A DNA stretch of 64,000 bases from Xenoacremonium recifei. Its lineage: Eukaryota; Ascomycota; Sordariomycetes; Hypocreales; Nectriaceae. The stretch is from the NCBI GenBank assembly GCA_012184525.1, contig WOFQ01000073.1:1-64000 (forward strand), written 5' to 3'. Position numbers and translations under genes: made by a program. A model generated the notes under the pieces. That model ran no database searches, was not told the origin of the DNA, and saw only the letters and a list, made by a program, of their open reading frames with translations. Positions 11,105 to 20,323 of the stretch are shown here, in pieces; positions within the stretch are counted from its first letter, which is position 1; every line of letters starts with the position of its first letter.

Positions 11105-12302
11105 TTAGAAGCGGTGCAAGCTGCCGTAGATGTCGAGGAGTTGCTCAAAGACGTAGCCGGGAAGCTTGACACCGTTTTCAGTTATGAGACTCGTGATTAG
11201 GCGAGGATGCTAGGAAAGCGTCAGTATGAGAATTCTTAAGAAACGATATCAAAATAGGGTGTGTTACAGTAAAGTCGACAGGATCCTCGGCGCGCTTGCT
11301 CGGCTTGGAGGCGCTGAAGTCGAGAACGTCCTGGGTGAAGCCCATGTCCTCCTGGTCCATGACGTGCTTGCGGGCGAACTTGTGCGTCTCGGCAGCGACG
11401 TAAAAGGGAATGTTGTGAGTGTGGGCGAGCTTGGCAATCTGGAGGGTGCCCAAGCGGGAGATGATGCCACCGTTGGATGCGACAGCCTCGGCGCCGACTA
11501 TGACGAGGTTGACCTGACGCAGCAGGCCCATGACATGAGCAACGGCAGCCTCGGGGATCTCGGCGACGGGGATGGCGCGGGCACGCAGCTCAGCAACGAC
11601 ACGGTCGCTCTCCTGGGCGCGAGTCTCATCGCGGACGTAGACAACGCGGAACTTGGCGCCGATGCGCTCAACAGCACGCTCGAGGATGCCGACAACGGAG
11701 CGCGAGGCGCCATGGGTGAGCACACATTTGCCCTGCGAGACAGCCTGCCAGCCGTGGTCCGCAATGGCCGTGCGCGCCGCATTGGCACGGTCAGCGAAGA
11801 GACGCCCGTTGCGTAGCAGATGGGCGCGCGTGGCCTCGAAAGTATCGTGGCCGCTGCGGTCCTGCTGCTTGAGCGACGAGACGAGGTACTGCTGGAAGAG
11901 GTCGGTGCCGGCGGTTAGGGGGATGGGGTTGGTGACGGAGCAGCGCAGGCGCTCCGAGTGCGTCTTGACGAGGTCGATGGTCTCGAAGACGGTGGTGGAG
12001 GGCGTGGCGGCGAGGAGGGCGATGAGGGATTCGATGGCGGCGACGGGCTTGGTGAGGTCGGGGTCGGTGGCGAGGAGGTTGTTGTAGGTTGCGACGATGC
12101 TGGGGGAATGTGAGATGCTAGGTCTGGGAGAGATTTTGGGGGAGGGGTGAGACGTACTCGAAGTCGGTGGATGTGGGATGGGGAGCTGAGGTTGATGCTG
12201 GCTGTTGCTCAGCTGCTGCTGCTGCTAGACAGCTCGATTAGCGGGGAACACGGTCAGGGACGGATCGAGAAGCTACTCACGGATTGCAACCTCGGTGGCC
12301 AT
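11105..12302 (-). CDS. gcn3: Translation initiation factor eIF2B subunit alpha (Gcn3)
   Basis: This is the regulatory alpha subunit of the cytoplasmic guanine-nucleotide exchange factor eIF2B. It senses phosphorylated eIF2 and links amino-acid starvation to translation control. Exons on the minus strand, 5' to 3': 12302-12281, 12185-12158, 12099-11268, 11209-11105, giving 328 residues (the family is usually about 305). The N terminus starts MATEVAI and continues as a helical region with CSVTNPIPLTAGTDLF. The Rossmann-like half has VLTHGASRSV, VVYVRDETR, VNLVIVGAEAVASNGGIISRLGT and IPFYVAAETHKF, typical of the eIF-2B/MTNA family. The last exon codes a C-terminal tail, LPGYVFEQLLDIYGS, that looks unlike the tail I expect for this family. 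Two short 5' exons of 22 and 28 nt precede the main exon. It is divergent from the NECAP gene across 364 bases. Confidence 0.93.
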
Positions 12303-12666
12303 TGTGGGTGGCAGGCAGGTGGAAGCTGGAGACGGACGGACGGTGGGCGAGCTGGCTGCGCTGGGGTTTGGTGATGTCAAGTCAAGGTTGAAGTCGATAT
12401 AATTTTTTGGTGTTGGCCCGATGACTCAGGAACGGAACGGAATGGCGGGGTGCTTAGACGGTGGAGCTCCGAACGGACCCTGGACGGTGCCCGTGTTAGT
12501 TAGTGGCCTTTTCTCCACCTCACTCACTGGCTGAGGCTCTAGCTGACTGAACCTACCCCTCCAAACCTCCAAGCTCACCTCCAACCCTCCATCACCATCT
12601 CCATCACCACCACCACCTTTCATAACTGCTCCTCCAGGGCCTCTGCGAGCCGCCGCTACAGCTGCC
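12303..12666. promoter_or_regulatory. Divergent promoter of eIF2B alpha and NECAP genes
   Basis: These 364 bases separate two start codons that point away from each other. The NECAP side (about 12540-12630) is rich in CT and CCA, as often seen in fungal leaders. A TGACTCA motif is at 12422-12428. Confidence 0.6.
12422..12428. promoter_or_regulatory. TGACTCA, GCN4/CPC1-type site
   Basis: An exact match to TGASTCA, the element bound by Gcn4/CPC1 bZIP factors in general amino-acid control. It lies 120 bases upstream of the eIF2B alpha start codon. Binding is inferred only from the motif. Confidence 0.45.
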
Positions 12667-13455
12667 ATGGAGCTCGTCGATCCCGCCACCGGCACGCCCC
12701 TCCCCTCAGACGCCATCCAGCGCGTCCTCTTCGTCGCCAACGCCGTCCACGTCTACAACATCCCGCCCGCCACCACCACCAAGGGCTACAACGCCTCATC
12801 CTGGACCGCCGACCCCGCGCGCCACATCTTCACCGCCCGCCTGCGCATCCTCGAAACCGCCTACGAAACCGACGCCGCCTCCGCGCGCCTCAAAGTCGAC
12901 GCAGTACTCGAGGACCCGTCGAATGGCCAGCTCTTCGCCGCCGCGCCCTACACCGCCGCCGCCGTCGTCGAGCCCGTGCTGGACAGCAGCCGCTTCTTCG
13001 CGCTGACGGTGCGCGATCCGCAGGGCCGTCGCGCCGTGCTGGGCATTGGCTTCGAGGAGCGCAGCGAGGCGTTCGATTTGAGCGTCGCGCTGCAGGAGGC
13101 GCGTAAGGCGTTGGGCTGGGAGGCGCCGGCGGAGCGGGCGGCGGCACAGGCGAGGCGGCGCGAGGAGGAGGAGGCGGGGAAGCGCGACTACAGCTTGAAG
13201 GATGGCGAGACCATCACCGTGAGCTTCGGCGGCGGCGGCAAGTTCAGCCGCAAGAAGCCGCAGGCCAGCTCCGGAGCAGCAGCGCCGACGAATCTGCAGG
13301 CGTTTGCGCTGCCGCCTCCGCCGCCGGGCCCGGGGGCTTCGTCCGGGAGCTTTGCGTTGCCGCCGCCGCCGAGTGCGCAGGATGTCAGGAATAAGCAGAA
13401 GCAGCAGGCCAAGGAGCTGGGGTTTGATGACGGGCAGTTTGGCGAGTTTGCGTGA
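12667..13455 (+). CDS. NECAP-like adaptin-ear-binding coat-associated protein (DUF1681)
   Basis: NECAP proteins act at clathrin-coated pits, where they bind the AP-2 adaptor during endocytosis. The 262-residue product comes from a single exon starting at the ATG at 12667. Residues about 16-170 form the PHear/DUF1681 fold, with YNIPPATTTKGYNASSW, DSSRFFALTVRD and GIGFEERSEAFDLSVALQE as family blocks. A short charged linker is followed by DGETITVSFG. The Gly/Pro-rich tail has runs of PPPPPGPG, and the last residues, DDGQFGEFA, resemble short hydrophobic-acidic adaptor-binding peptides seen in this family. The coding sequence is very GC-rich, which creates long open frames on the opposite strand. 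Confidence 0.93.
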   Translation: MELVDPATGTPLPSDAIQRVLFVANAVHVYNIPPATTTKGYNASSWTADPARHIFTARLRILETAYETDAASARLKVDAVLEDPSNGQLFAAAPYTAAAVVEPVLDSSRFFALTVRDPQGRRAVLGIGFEERSEAFDLSVALQEARKALGWEAPAERAAAQARRREEEEAGKRDYSLKDGETITVSFGGGGKFSRKKPQASSGAAAPTNLQAFALPPPPPGPGASSGSFALPPPPSAQDVRNKQKQQAKELGFDDGQFGEFA

Positions 13456-14039
13456 GGATCCCGCGGGTTCGAGGTTCCGGGGGAGGGAGAAGTGGTGGCA
13501 TCTGAGGTGGCTTATATCAACTGAAATCAACAGCCTGCCCATAATACGTAAATCTGTAGTAGCCTCTAAATTTTCTCATAGTATGTCTTTAGGGTCGCAA
13601 GGTAAGACGAGTAAGCCGTAGGTTCATCAAGCGTAGATCCTTTGCTTATGTCCCTGACCTGGGGTTGAATCCTGGGTTAGTTCAAAGCGCAAGGCGATTC
13701 TTCCAGACACAAGTCGGTCTATGGCTTCATAGAAGTTACCGCAGTACGAGGTTTGCATTTGCTACGAATTGATCACGCTGGGTACCTATGGGACAGCACG
13801 TATAGCCTACGTATCCGCGTTCTCATGTCATAGGTGTTGGCAACACAGGAAGAGTTTGTCTGTATTTTGTTTCATATTTGTAGCCCTCCTACTATATATG
13901 TATATTCCTGACTATCCATATACCCGATCAAGTTTTACATTCTTGTTGGTTGACCATTTCCCATACCTCAAGTCGTGCAAGTACAAAGAGCTGACGATGT
14001 GTGTTTGAGCCGCGCTGAGAAGCGAGTCATCCGTTTGGC
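13456..14039. other. Convergent intergenic region
   Basis: No gene is recognised. It contains the 3' ends of the NECAP gene and of the minus-strand gene to the right. A stretch near 13660-13685 looks slightly like a tRNA T-arm but has no matching acceptor stem. Confidence 0.55.
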
Positions 14040-15122
14040 TTACTGCCAAACAGTTTGCAAACACGGAAGACTCAATCGCCGTTCGCGGACTGCCATCTCG
14101 CCCATGTTAAAGGACAGCCGTCGATGACTCGGGGCATCATCCACCGCTTCCTCCATGACGTCTTGACAATCCAGCGGGGCCTGTTCCACGGGGTTTGGCA
14201 TCCCAGGGCTGTAAAGTATCTCCTCGCCATCCTCATGTACCGTCGCCAGGCCGCCAGGGCTGTCTGGACCATCGTGCGTGCCCTCTGTAGGCTGCCAGGG
14301 GAAGTAGCCCTGGGGGAAGAAGCTAGGGGACATGGCGTTCAGGGGAGTATTTGGCGCCGAGCAGCCGTAAGATGCCGGGGACATGGCAGCGTAGGCCGGG
14401 GGAGTCTCGAAGCCGTAGGGTGAGAATGTGCCAGTGCTATAAGCTGAGGGGGTCTCAGGGTAGTAAGTTGATGGAGCGTCAAAGTACGGGCCCGAAGGCG
14501 TCGTCTCAGCGCTGAAGTAGCTATCTATGGAGCTGGAACGAGAATGGCTGGCCTGGTTCCAGCTCTCACGGGTTTGAATCTCGACGTATAGTTCCCCGAG
14601 TCTATTGAAGATAGTCTTCTCCTGTTCGACGGCCCTACTGATCTTGGACCTGAGGAGGCCAAGTTTACGACGCGTTCGGCGTCGATCTTTGGCATTCTCA
14701 AAGATTTCGAGCTGTCTTTCGACAATAGAGTACTCTCGGATCAAATACACGACTCGCGAAGATTGCTCTTGGAGAGTAGTCGTCAGGTACGCCCGTTCTG
14801 TATAGAGGTTCTCAAAGGGTCGGGGAGCGAAGATCAGGCTGGGGTTTCTCGGGGGCGTGTTGCGTCCGATCTGAGGAGAGGAGCTTGAAGACGATGGCCT
14901 TCTCCGCTGCTTGCCTTTCGCAATTGAGCGGGTGGTTGAAACACCTTCCGAGCGAGAAAGCTCCGAGAGACCCTCACTCTCAAGACAGCCAGAGCCCGAA
15001 GGCAAGGAAGCATCTCTAGAAGAAGTCGATGACATGTCATCGGTAGGAGGCGCCACCACAGACGCGTCCAATGGTGGCAGTTTCATCATGCGGTGCTGAA
15101 AATTGGACAGACGTGAATCCAT
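14040..15122 (-). CDS. Uncharacterised coiled-coil protein
   Basis: I do not recognise a named family. The ATG at 15122 gives 360 residues. The same frame extends to an ATG at 15254 (404 residues), and I prefer the shorter form because the added part looks like leader sequence. The order is a Ser-rich N terminus (residues 20-95) with a basic patch GKQRRRP, then a long charged helical segment (about 105-185) likely to form a coiled coil. After that comes a Tyr/Pro/Thr-rich region with repeated TP and SP pairs (YYPETPSAY, FETPPAY), which are possible proline-directed phosphorylation sites, and a short acidic stretch. There is no signal peptide or membrane segment. It may be a scaffold or signalling protein, but no function can be assigned. 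Confidence 0.72.
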   Translation of the reverse strand: MDSRLSNFQHRMMKLPPLDASVVAPPTDDMSSTSSRDASLPSGSGCLESEGLSELSRSEGVSTTRSIAKGKQRRRPSSSSSSPQIGRNTPPRNPSLIFAPRPFENLYTERAYLTTTLQEQSSRVVYLIREYSIVERQLEIFENAKDRRRTRRKLGLLRSKISRAVEQEKTIFNRLGELYVEIQTRESWNQASHSRSSSIDSYFSAETTPSGPYFDAPSTYYPETPSAYSTGTFSPYGFETPPAYAAMSPASYGCSAPNTPLNAMSPSFFPQGYFPWQPTEGTHDGPDSPGGLATVHEDGEEILYSPGMPNPVEQAPLDCQDVMEEAVDDAPSHRRLSFNMGEMAVRERRLSLPCLQTVWQ

Positions 15123-15690
15123 GATATGCAACGTAGTATGTCGTGAAATAGGGTACGATTTCTGGTTTCCAAGGGACACAAGATCCGCATGTCCCCGTCC
15201 TTTCATATGCATCTCGTGCCGATTAAATGTCCCGGCCCTCAAAGGCAGCCACATCTAGAATCAGGATGGTGTTCGGATGAGGAACCGAAGCTTTGTCCTC
15301 TCGCTGACTCCGACAAAGGGGGCCACCACCGAGTTCCAGGTTTCCACCATTCGTATTGGGGTGTTCTCTTGGCTTTGAGGGGATGACATTCCTAACTGCA
15401 GCCAACACGCTGTCCTTACAGCCGAATGTGACCTGTGCCCGGTTGCCACTTATGAGGCCTCAATAACAGCAACCGGGAACAGCTGGTATTGTTCGATTGG
15501 CGGCTTGCACGGCGGGGCCTGGCGGCAGCCACACCAAATTCAATGGTTTTCAGCCCAATTGGAGGACGCATGTTGCCAGAAGGGGGAGAATGAACCTGAG
15601 AATACTACCCCGTGGGCGGCCTGTAACCCAAAATCTGACACAGCCTCCCGGTGTATGGACCGCCATCACAGGGAGAACACGAGAGTTGCT
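15123..15690. other. Gap between two minus-strand genes
   Basis: This is the presumed promoter and leader of the coiled-coil protein and the 3' flank of the radical SAM gene. No other gene is seen. Confidence 0.5.
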
Positions 15691-16936
15691 TCATATAGCA
15701 AACCCATCGTGTTTGGGAGGATCGTTGAATCGCCAGAGCCCTGCATCCTCTGCAGCCTGTCGAATCGACGAGACCTCAGTGTTTGTGACGGCGCGATTAA
15801 GGTCTGCGTACCGCACCTCGTCTGACGGCTTCCCGTCAACACCCTTTCCACGCTTGGTCTTCCCCACGTGTGCATCAGGATGATACTGTTCCATAATATT
15901 GACGAAACAGTCGGTCGAGACCTCTTCCGCTAGAAACCTCATGATCTCGGCGCCTTCGGCTTCCTTACCGGGCATCACTAGGTGCCGAACCAGGACGCCC
16001 TTCTTAGCGATGCCGTCGCCCGTGAAGCACAGATCACCCACCTGCGCCTGCATCGCTTTGATGCTCTCCCTAGCGGTGGCGGCGTAGTCGTCGGCCTTTA
16101 GTAGCCTTTTGGACGTGCTCGTCTCCCACACCTTGAAATCGGCCAGGTAGATGTCCACCAGGCCATCCATGAGCTCTAGAGACGCGAGGGAGTCGAAGCT
16201 CGAGGTGTTGTAGATGATGGGCACTGTGAGGCCGTTCTCCCTCGCATGAAGAATACTCAACGCCACCTGCGGCACCACATGCTCGGGCGTGACAATGTTG
16301 ATATTGTGCACGCCGCCAACCTCCTGCAGCTTGACATACCAGTCACCAAGTTCCTCTGGCGTCAAGTCCTGGCCGTTGCGCTGGTGCGAGATGTCGAAGT
16401 TCTGGCAGAAGATGCACCGCAGGTTGCAGCCACTCATGAAGACGGCGCCGCTACCATTGTGGCCCTGAATACACGGCTCTAGAAGCCTCCCGGGTCAGCA
16501 GAACGCAAGGGAGTGAGAGGCCAGTGGACGGACCTTCACCAAAGTGCGGGGCAATGACATTGACCTTGGCCTTCTCCCCGATCAGGCACATGCCAGTCTT
16601 CTCGTAGCGGTTGACGCCGCATTGTCGAGGGCACAGATTGCAGTTGCGGAGGTGGGCAAAGGCGAGGGACCGCTTCTTGGCTGCGTCGCGGGCGCTGAGA
16701 GTCAGGTATCGAGGCACGTAGTCATCGAGGAGAAATGGGGGAGCAAGATGCAGGGAACGAGAGGGGCCAATAGAGACTGGGCGAATCGCTTTGACTCCCA
16801 AAATAGGTCTCTTTGGGAGGAACCGCATTATGAAAACATTGTGGTCATGGTGTAGTTGAGACCGTGACAATTGCTCGGCTATGATTGGTGTTGAGACGAT
16901 AAGCCGAGGCCGTCGGTGATGATGTAAGGTATGCAT
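15691..16936 (-). CDS. PflX-like (COG1313) radical SAM Fe-S protein
   Basis: This is a radical S-adenosylmethionine protein of the group resembling pyruvate-formate-lyase activating enzyme (PflX/COG1313), whose substrate is unknown to me. Two exons, 16936-16534 and 16478-15691, join in frame to 396 residues. An N-terminal cluster, NCNLCPRQCG plus a later Cys (C99, C102, C106, C117), precedes HFGEEPCIQGHNGSGAVF. The radical SAM motif CNLRCIFC (C152, C156, C159) binds the 4Fe-4S cluster. The downstream blocks HNINIVTPEH, YNTSSFDS and DIYLADFKVW are typical of the family. The first about 60 residues are rich in Arg and Ser with few acids, so a mitochondrial presequence is plausible. An alternative start is the ATG at 16828. 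Moulds generally lack pyruvate formate-lyase, so its partner is unclear and a bacterial origin is likely. Confidence 0.9.
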
Positions 16937-17848
16937 CTATATGGAGAAATGCCTATATCGAGGCTCAGGATGTAGGTGACACTCTTGCTCCTACCTCCTG
17001 ACCTCAAGTTTGTTGCAACTTCATACTGAAATCTCTCGAAGTTTGTCAAACAAATAAAGGACCATTGCTCCCAGTCATTGAACTTCTCTATGTCTCAAAA
17101 ATACCGCCTGTCTGACTCTATCATCCCATCAGGAAAGCCCAGTGGCATAACCCTCTCCAACGTCTCTGAACGTATTTACCAACGATAGTTCTCGGGACAT
17201 ACTTATCTTATCTTCGCACCCCAATGGACTCTTAGTTCTGATACAGATATTCCATTTATGTAGTCATATTTATTTTCACAGTAAATCAGATATTACATCC
17301 TTGAGTCAGTGGCTCCAGTGTCAGTGGCCGCCATATCGATGGCCCGGAGATCCCCAAAAAGCGCGATGGCAGGGCAGGATCCAGGCCAGATCCAATGAAG
17401 ATGCACCTAATTTATAGGCAACCGATTTTCATTGGTTCATTTTGCTTGATCGTCGATAGTGTCGGCAACGATTCTCTAAATACCCCAGGTGGCCCCTGAA
17501 CTTCTGACTGTTTGCTTCCGCCACTTCGAAACAACCAACATGCAAACGATTATATATTTTCAAGGGAAAAGGAGCCTGTCATCAACCTGCTTTTTGATTG
17601 CAAAAGCTCAATCAGTAACACGTCCGCAGTCAAAGTGGTGTGAAAAATCCGTCTGTCATAGCGTTTTCCTATCTTATAGCGACAGTGATTCACTGCTCCT
17701 GATTTTCACCCCTCCGGCGAAATCCCTCCCCGACATGTTTTTGTTTACTTCAATCTTGAAATTTTCAAGTGCATTTTTCTACGCCGCGCTTTCTTCCTAA
17801 TACTAATTGGCGATTTTTTGTTGCATTGGTGTCCCTCCATTGGCCACG
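16937..17848. other. AT-richer divergent region upstream of the GMC gene
   Basis: This region separates the minus-strand radical SAM gene from the plus-strand GMC gene and probably holds both promoters. It is visibly richer in A and T than most of the window. No gene is recognised. Confidence 0.5.
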
Positions 17849-20106
17849 ATGAGCTCCCTTTCATCAGTGTTTTGCCTGCTACTCGCTATTTTTGCCATAC
17901 TCTCCGTCGACGCTCGATACTTTACAGCTTCCCAAGCAGATCGCTACCTCCTCCCGAGCTACGACTATATCATTGTTGGAGCTGGCCCTGCTGGCCTTAC
18001 CGTTGCCGATCGATTGACGACCGACCCCTCTGTGACAGTCTTGGTTCTCGAGGCCGGCTACTTGGATAACGACCGGACTCTCAAACCGCCTAATGGATAT
18101 CTCGCCGTTCCTGGAACTGTGGGGAATGCTGATCGTCGGATGTTCAACTGGAACATGAGTACTATACATCAGACGTCTTTATACAACCGAACTGTCTCGA
18201 TTCCCCAGGGCCGCGCAATCGGAGGTGGCACATGGATCAACGGTATGGTCTGGACTCGAGGCGCTATCACAGACTATAGCGTCTGGGCTGCTTTGGGAAA
18301 CCCCGATTGGTCTTGGGATGGCCTTTTGAAATACTTCAAGAGGGTATGAGAATCAAGTCCTATTGTACCTACCTACCTTATGGATGAATCTAACTTGAGA
18401 TAGTCAGAGTTCTTCACGAACACTGCGTCGCCACATTGGCAAGACAAACTTCATATCCATCCCTGCAACGAGACTCATAGCGCAGACGTAAACTCGACGA
18501 GCGTCTATGTCTCATATCCTCGGTACTTCTACAACCAAAGCGGCAAGTAAAGATTGGCGATATCAGGTTCGCATAAAATAACAGCTCTCAGAGAACATCA
18601 TGAATGGCTTCGTGGAGCTTGGAATCCCGATCAATCCTGATCCCAATACCGGTTTCGCTTCCGGTGCTTATGTTGTCCCGTCCAGCATCCATCCGACCAA
18701 ACAGGAGAGATCTGATGCCAGAGAAGCACACTTCAACCGAATATACAACCGTACCAATATTCATATTGTGTCGCTGATGCGAGTTTCCCGTCTCAAGATG
18801 GATAGATCCAATGAAGCCAGTGGTTATCGAAGGGTTCGGGGCGTGGAGGTATGTTAAGCCAAGACCTCAACATCAAGGACCTTAGGTTAAGCCTGTCAAG
18901 TTTTCCAGTTCCGAAAACGGAACGCTGAGATGTGCAGCAGCTAACAAAGAGGTCATTCTTGCTGCTGGGGCTATTTGGACACCGACGCTATTGCAACTCT
19001 CCGGTATTGGCCCCCAAGCTGAACTAAAGAAACGCAATATCTCGGTCGAGATCGATCTTCCAGGAGTTGGATACAATTTGCAGGACCACCCAGAGGTTAG
19101 AGGCGTGTATAATTGTAAGTAGCCATTGAGGTGTTCACATAATTGCGATTGACCTAGCGTTAGATCAAAATGATTCTGTTTTTACCCCTTACGATCTTAC
19201 TGGAGATGTGTTGGCTGAGGTTATTGATGAATACGTCCATCACAGGACAGGTCAGTTGCACCAACGGTTACCAATTTTCGTTAAGCAGCTGATACCTTTT
19301 AGGACCGTGGACTTCTCCAATGGTTAGCTTGGTCGCTTTCCCAACCATGAGAATGCTTGTCTCGAATGCCATAGAATGGATAAACGCCCTTTTTGCGCCC
19401 TCTCCAAACGAACTTCCCGATGGAACCCCTACGTCTGTCCGGCTGGGATACGAAGCGCAGAAGAACCTAGTCAGGACACAGCTTTTCTCTAGCGATGTCG
19501 GCATTCTCGAGATCATGGCCTCAACTACGGGCATTCTTACAGTTTCGGCTCAGAAGACACTTTCACGGGGAACCGTCCGGCCGCCCGCCTCCAAAAGTGT
19601 TTGGGATTTACCCCAGCTGGACTTTCGCTACTGTTCCCATTCTCTTGACTGCGAGGTCCTCGTCCTAGCGCTACAAACAAACAACAGGCTGATCAAAACC
19701 AACGCGATGAAGGACTTGCAGGCTGTTCCTACGGCAGAGTTTGATACCAATGATCACGACGCGCTGATGCGTGTGGTCAAGTCACATCTTGGTACGGAGC
19801 AACATCCATGCTGCACCGCTGCGATGATGCCCCTAGAACTTGGAGGTGTTGTCGATCCTGAGTTGAAGGTGTATGGGACGAGCAATCTTCGTGTTGTTGA
19901 CGCGAGCATAATGCCTGTTATTCCGGCGGCGCATTTGCAGGCCGTAGTGTATGCGATCGCTGAAAAGGTATGTCTTGATGCCTCAGTGCACACAACCAAG
20001 TTGCTGATGCGCCGTATAGGCTGCCGATCTGATCAAGGCGGGAGGAACATATCCTGCTAGAAACCAGACTACAAACTCGACTAGACCATGGAGAAAGGGA
20101 GCTTGA
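17849..20106 (+). CDS. Secreted GMC-family FAD oxidoreductase
   Basis: This is a flavoenzyme of the glucose-methanol-choline oxidoreductase family. It oxidises an alcohol or sugar, with the substrate undetermined, and is probably extracellular. Exons: 17849-18343, 18404-18542, 18592-18848, 18901-19114, 19164-19250, 19303-19967, 20020-20106, giving 647 residues. A signal peptide covers about residues 1-22. The FAD-binding GAGPAG motif is at 44-49, with VLVLEAG shortly after. The first GMC signature region is PQGRAIGGGTWING and the second is AAGAIWTPTLLQLSGIGP. Near the C terminus, HPCCTAAM and PVIPAAHLQ supply the usual His pair of the active site. The intron at 18543-18591 starts with GCAAGT, a GC-AG intron. 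Base composition is AT-richer than in neighbouring genes. The exact subfamily is uncertain. Confidence 0.9.
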
Positions 20107-20323
20107 TCATTTGTAAAGCCACTGTATCAACGCATTGACTTCTTGCCATCGTCTGGCTCAGTCTGTGATGCGATATTGATTTCAGGGGTTATCCCATGAT
20201 CCAGCATAGGGCAATTTGGCAGTATTAGATAAAGAGTAATTCAACATAATCAAGAGAATATTATTCAAAAGTGGAAATTTGTCAAATCAGTAAAACACAG
20301 AACGAACCTCGCCGCAACTTCTC
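20107..20323. other. Short convergent gap
   Basis: These 217 AT-rich bases lie between the 3' ends of the GMC gene and the minus-strand gene that follows. They presumably hold both polyadenylation regions. Confidence 0.5.

Noticed and set aside
11226..11816. 196-codon frame antisense to eIF2B alpha
   Set aside because: It overlaps the strongly conserved eIF2B coding exon and has no features of its own.
12796..13542. 248-codon frame antisense to the NECAP gene
   Set aside because: The sense strand codes a clear NECAP domain. The antisense frame, rich in Arg and Leu, is a by-product of high GC at third codon positions.
13655..13695. tRNA-like sequence with a GGTTGAATCC-type T-arm
   Set aside because: There is no acceptor stem pairing, no A-box at the right distance and no anticodon arm. 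It is treated as chance.
15691..20106. Possible biosynthetic cluster of the radical SAM and GMC genes
   Set aside because: No core synthase, transporter or pathway regulator lies beside them. Both neighbours are unrelated uncharacterised or housekeeping-like genes, so cluster membership is not supported.
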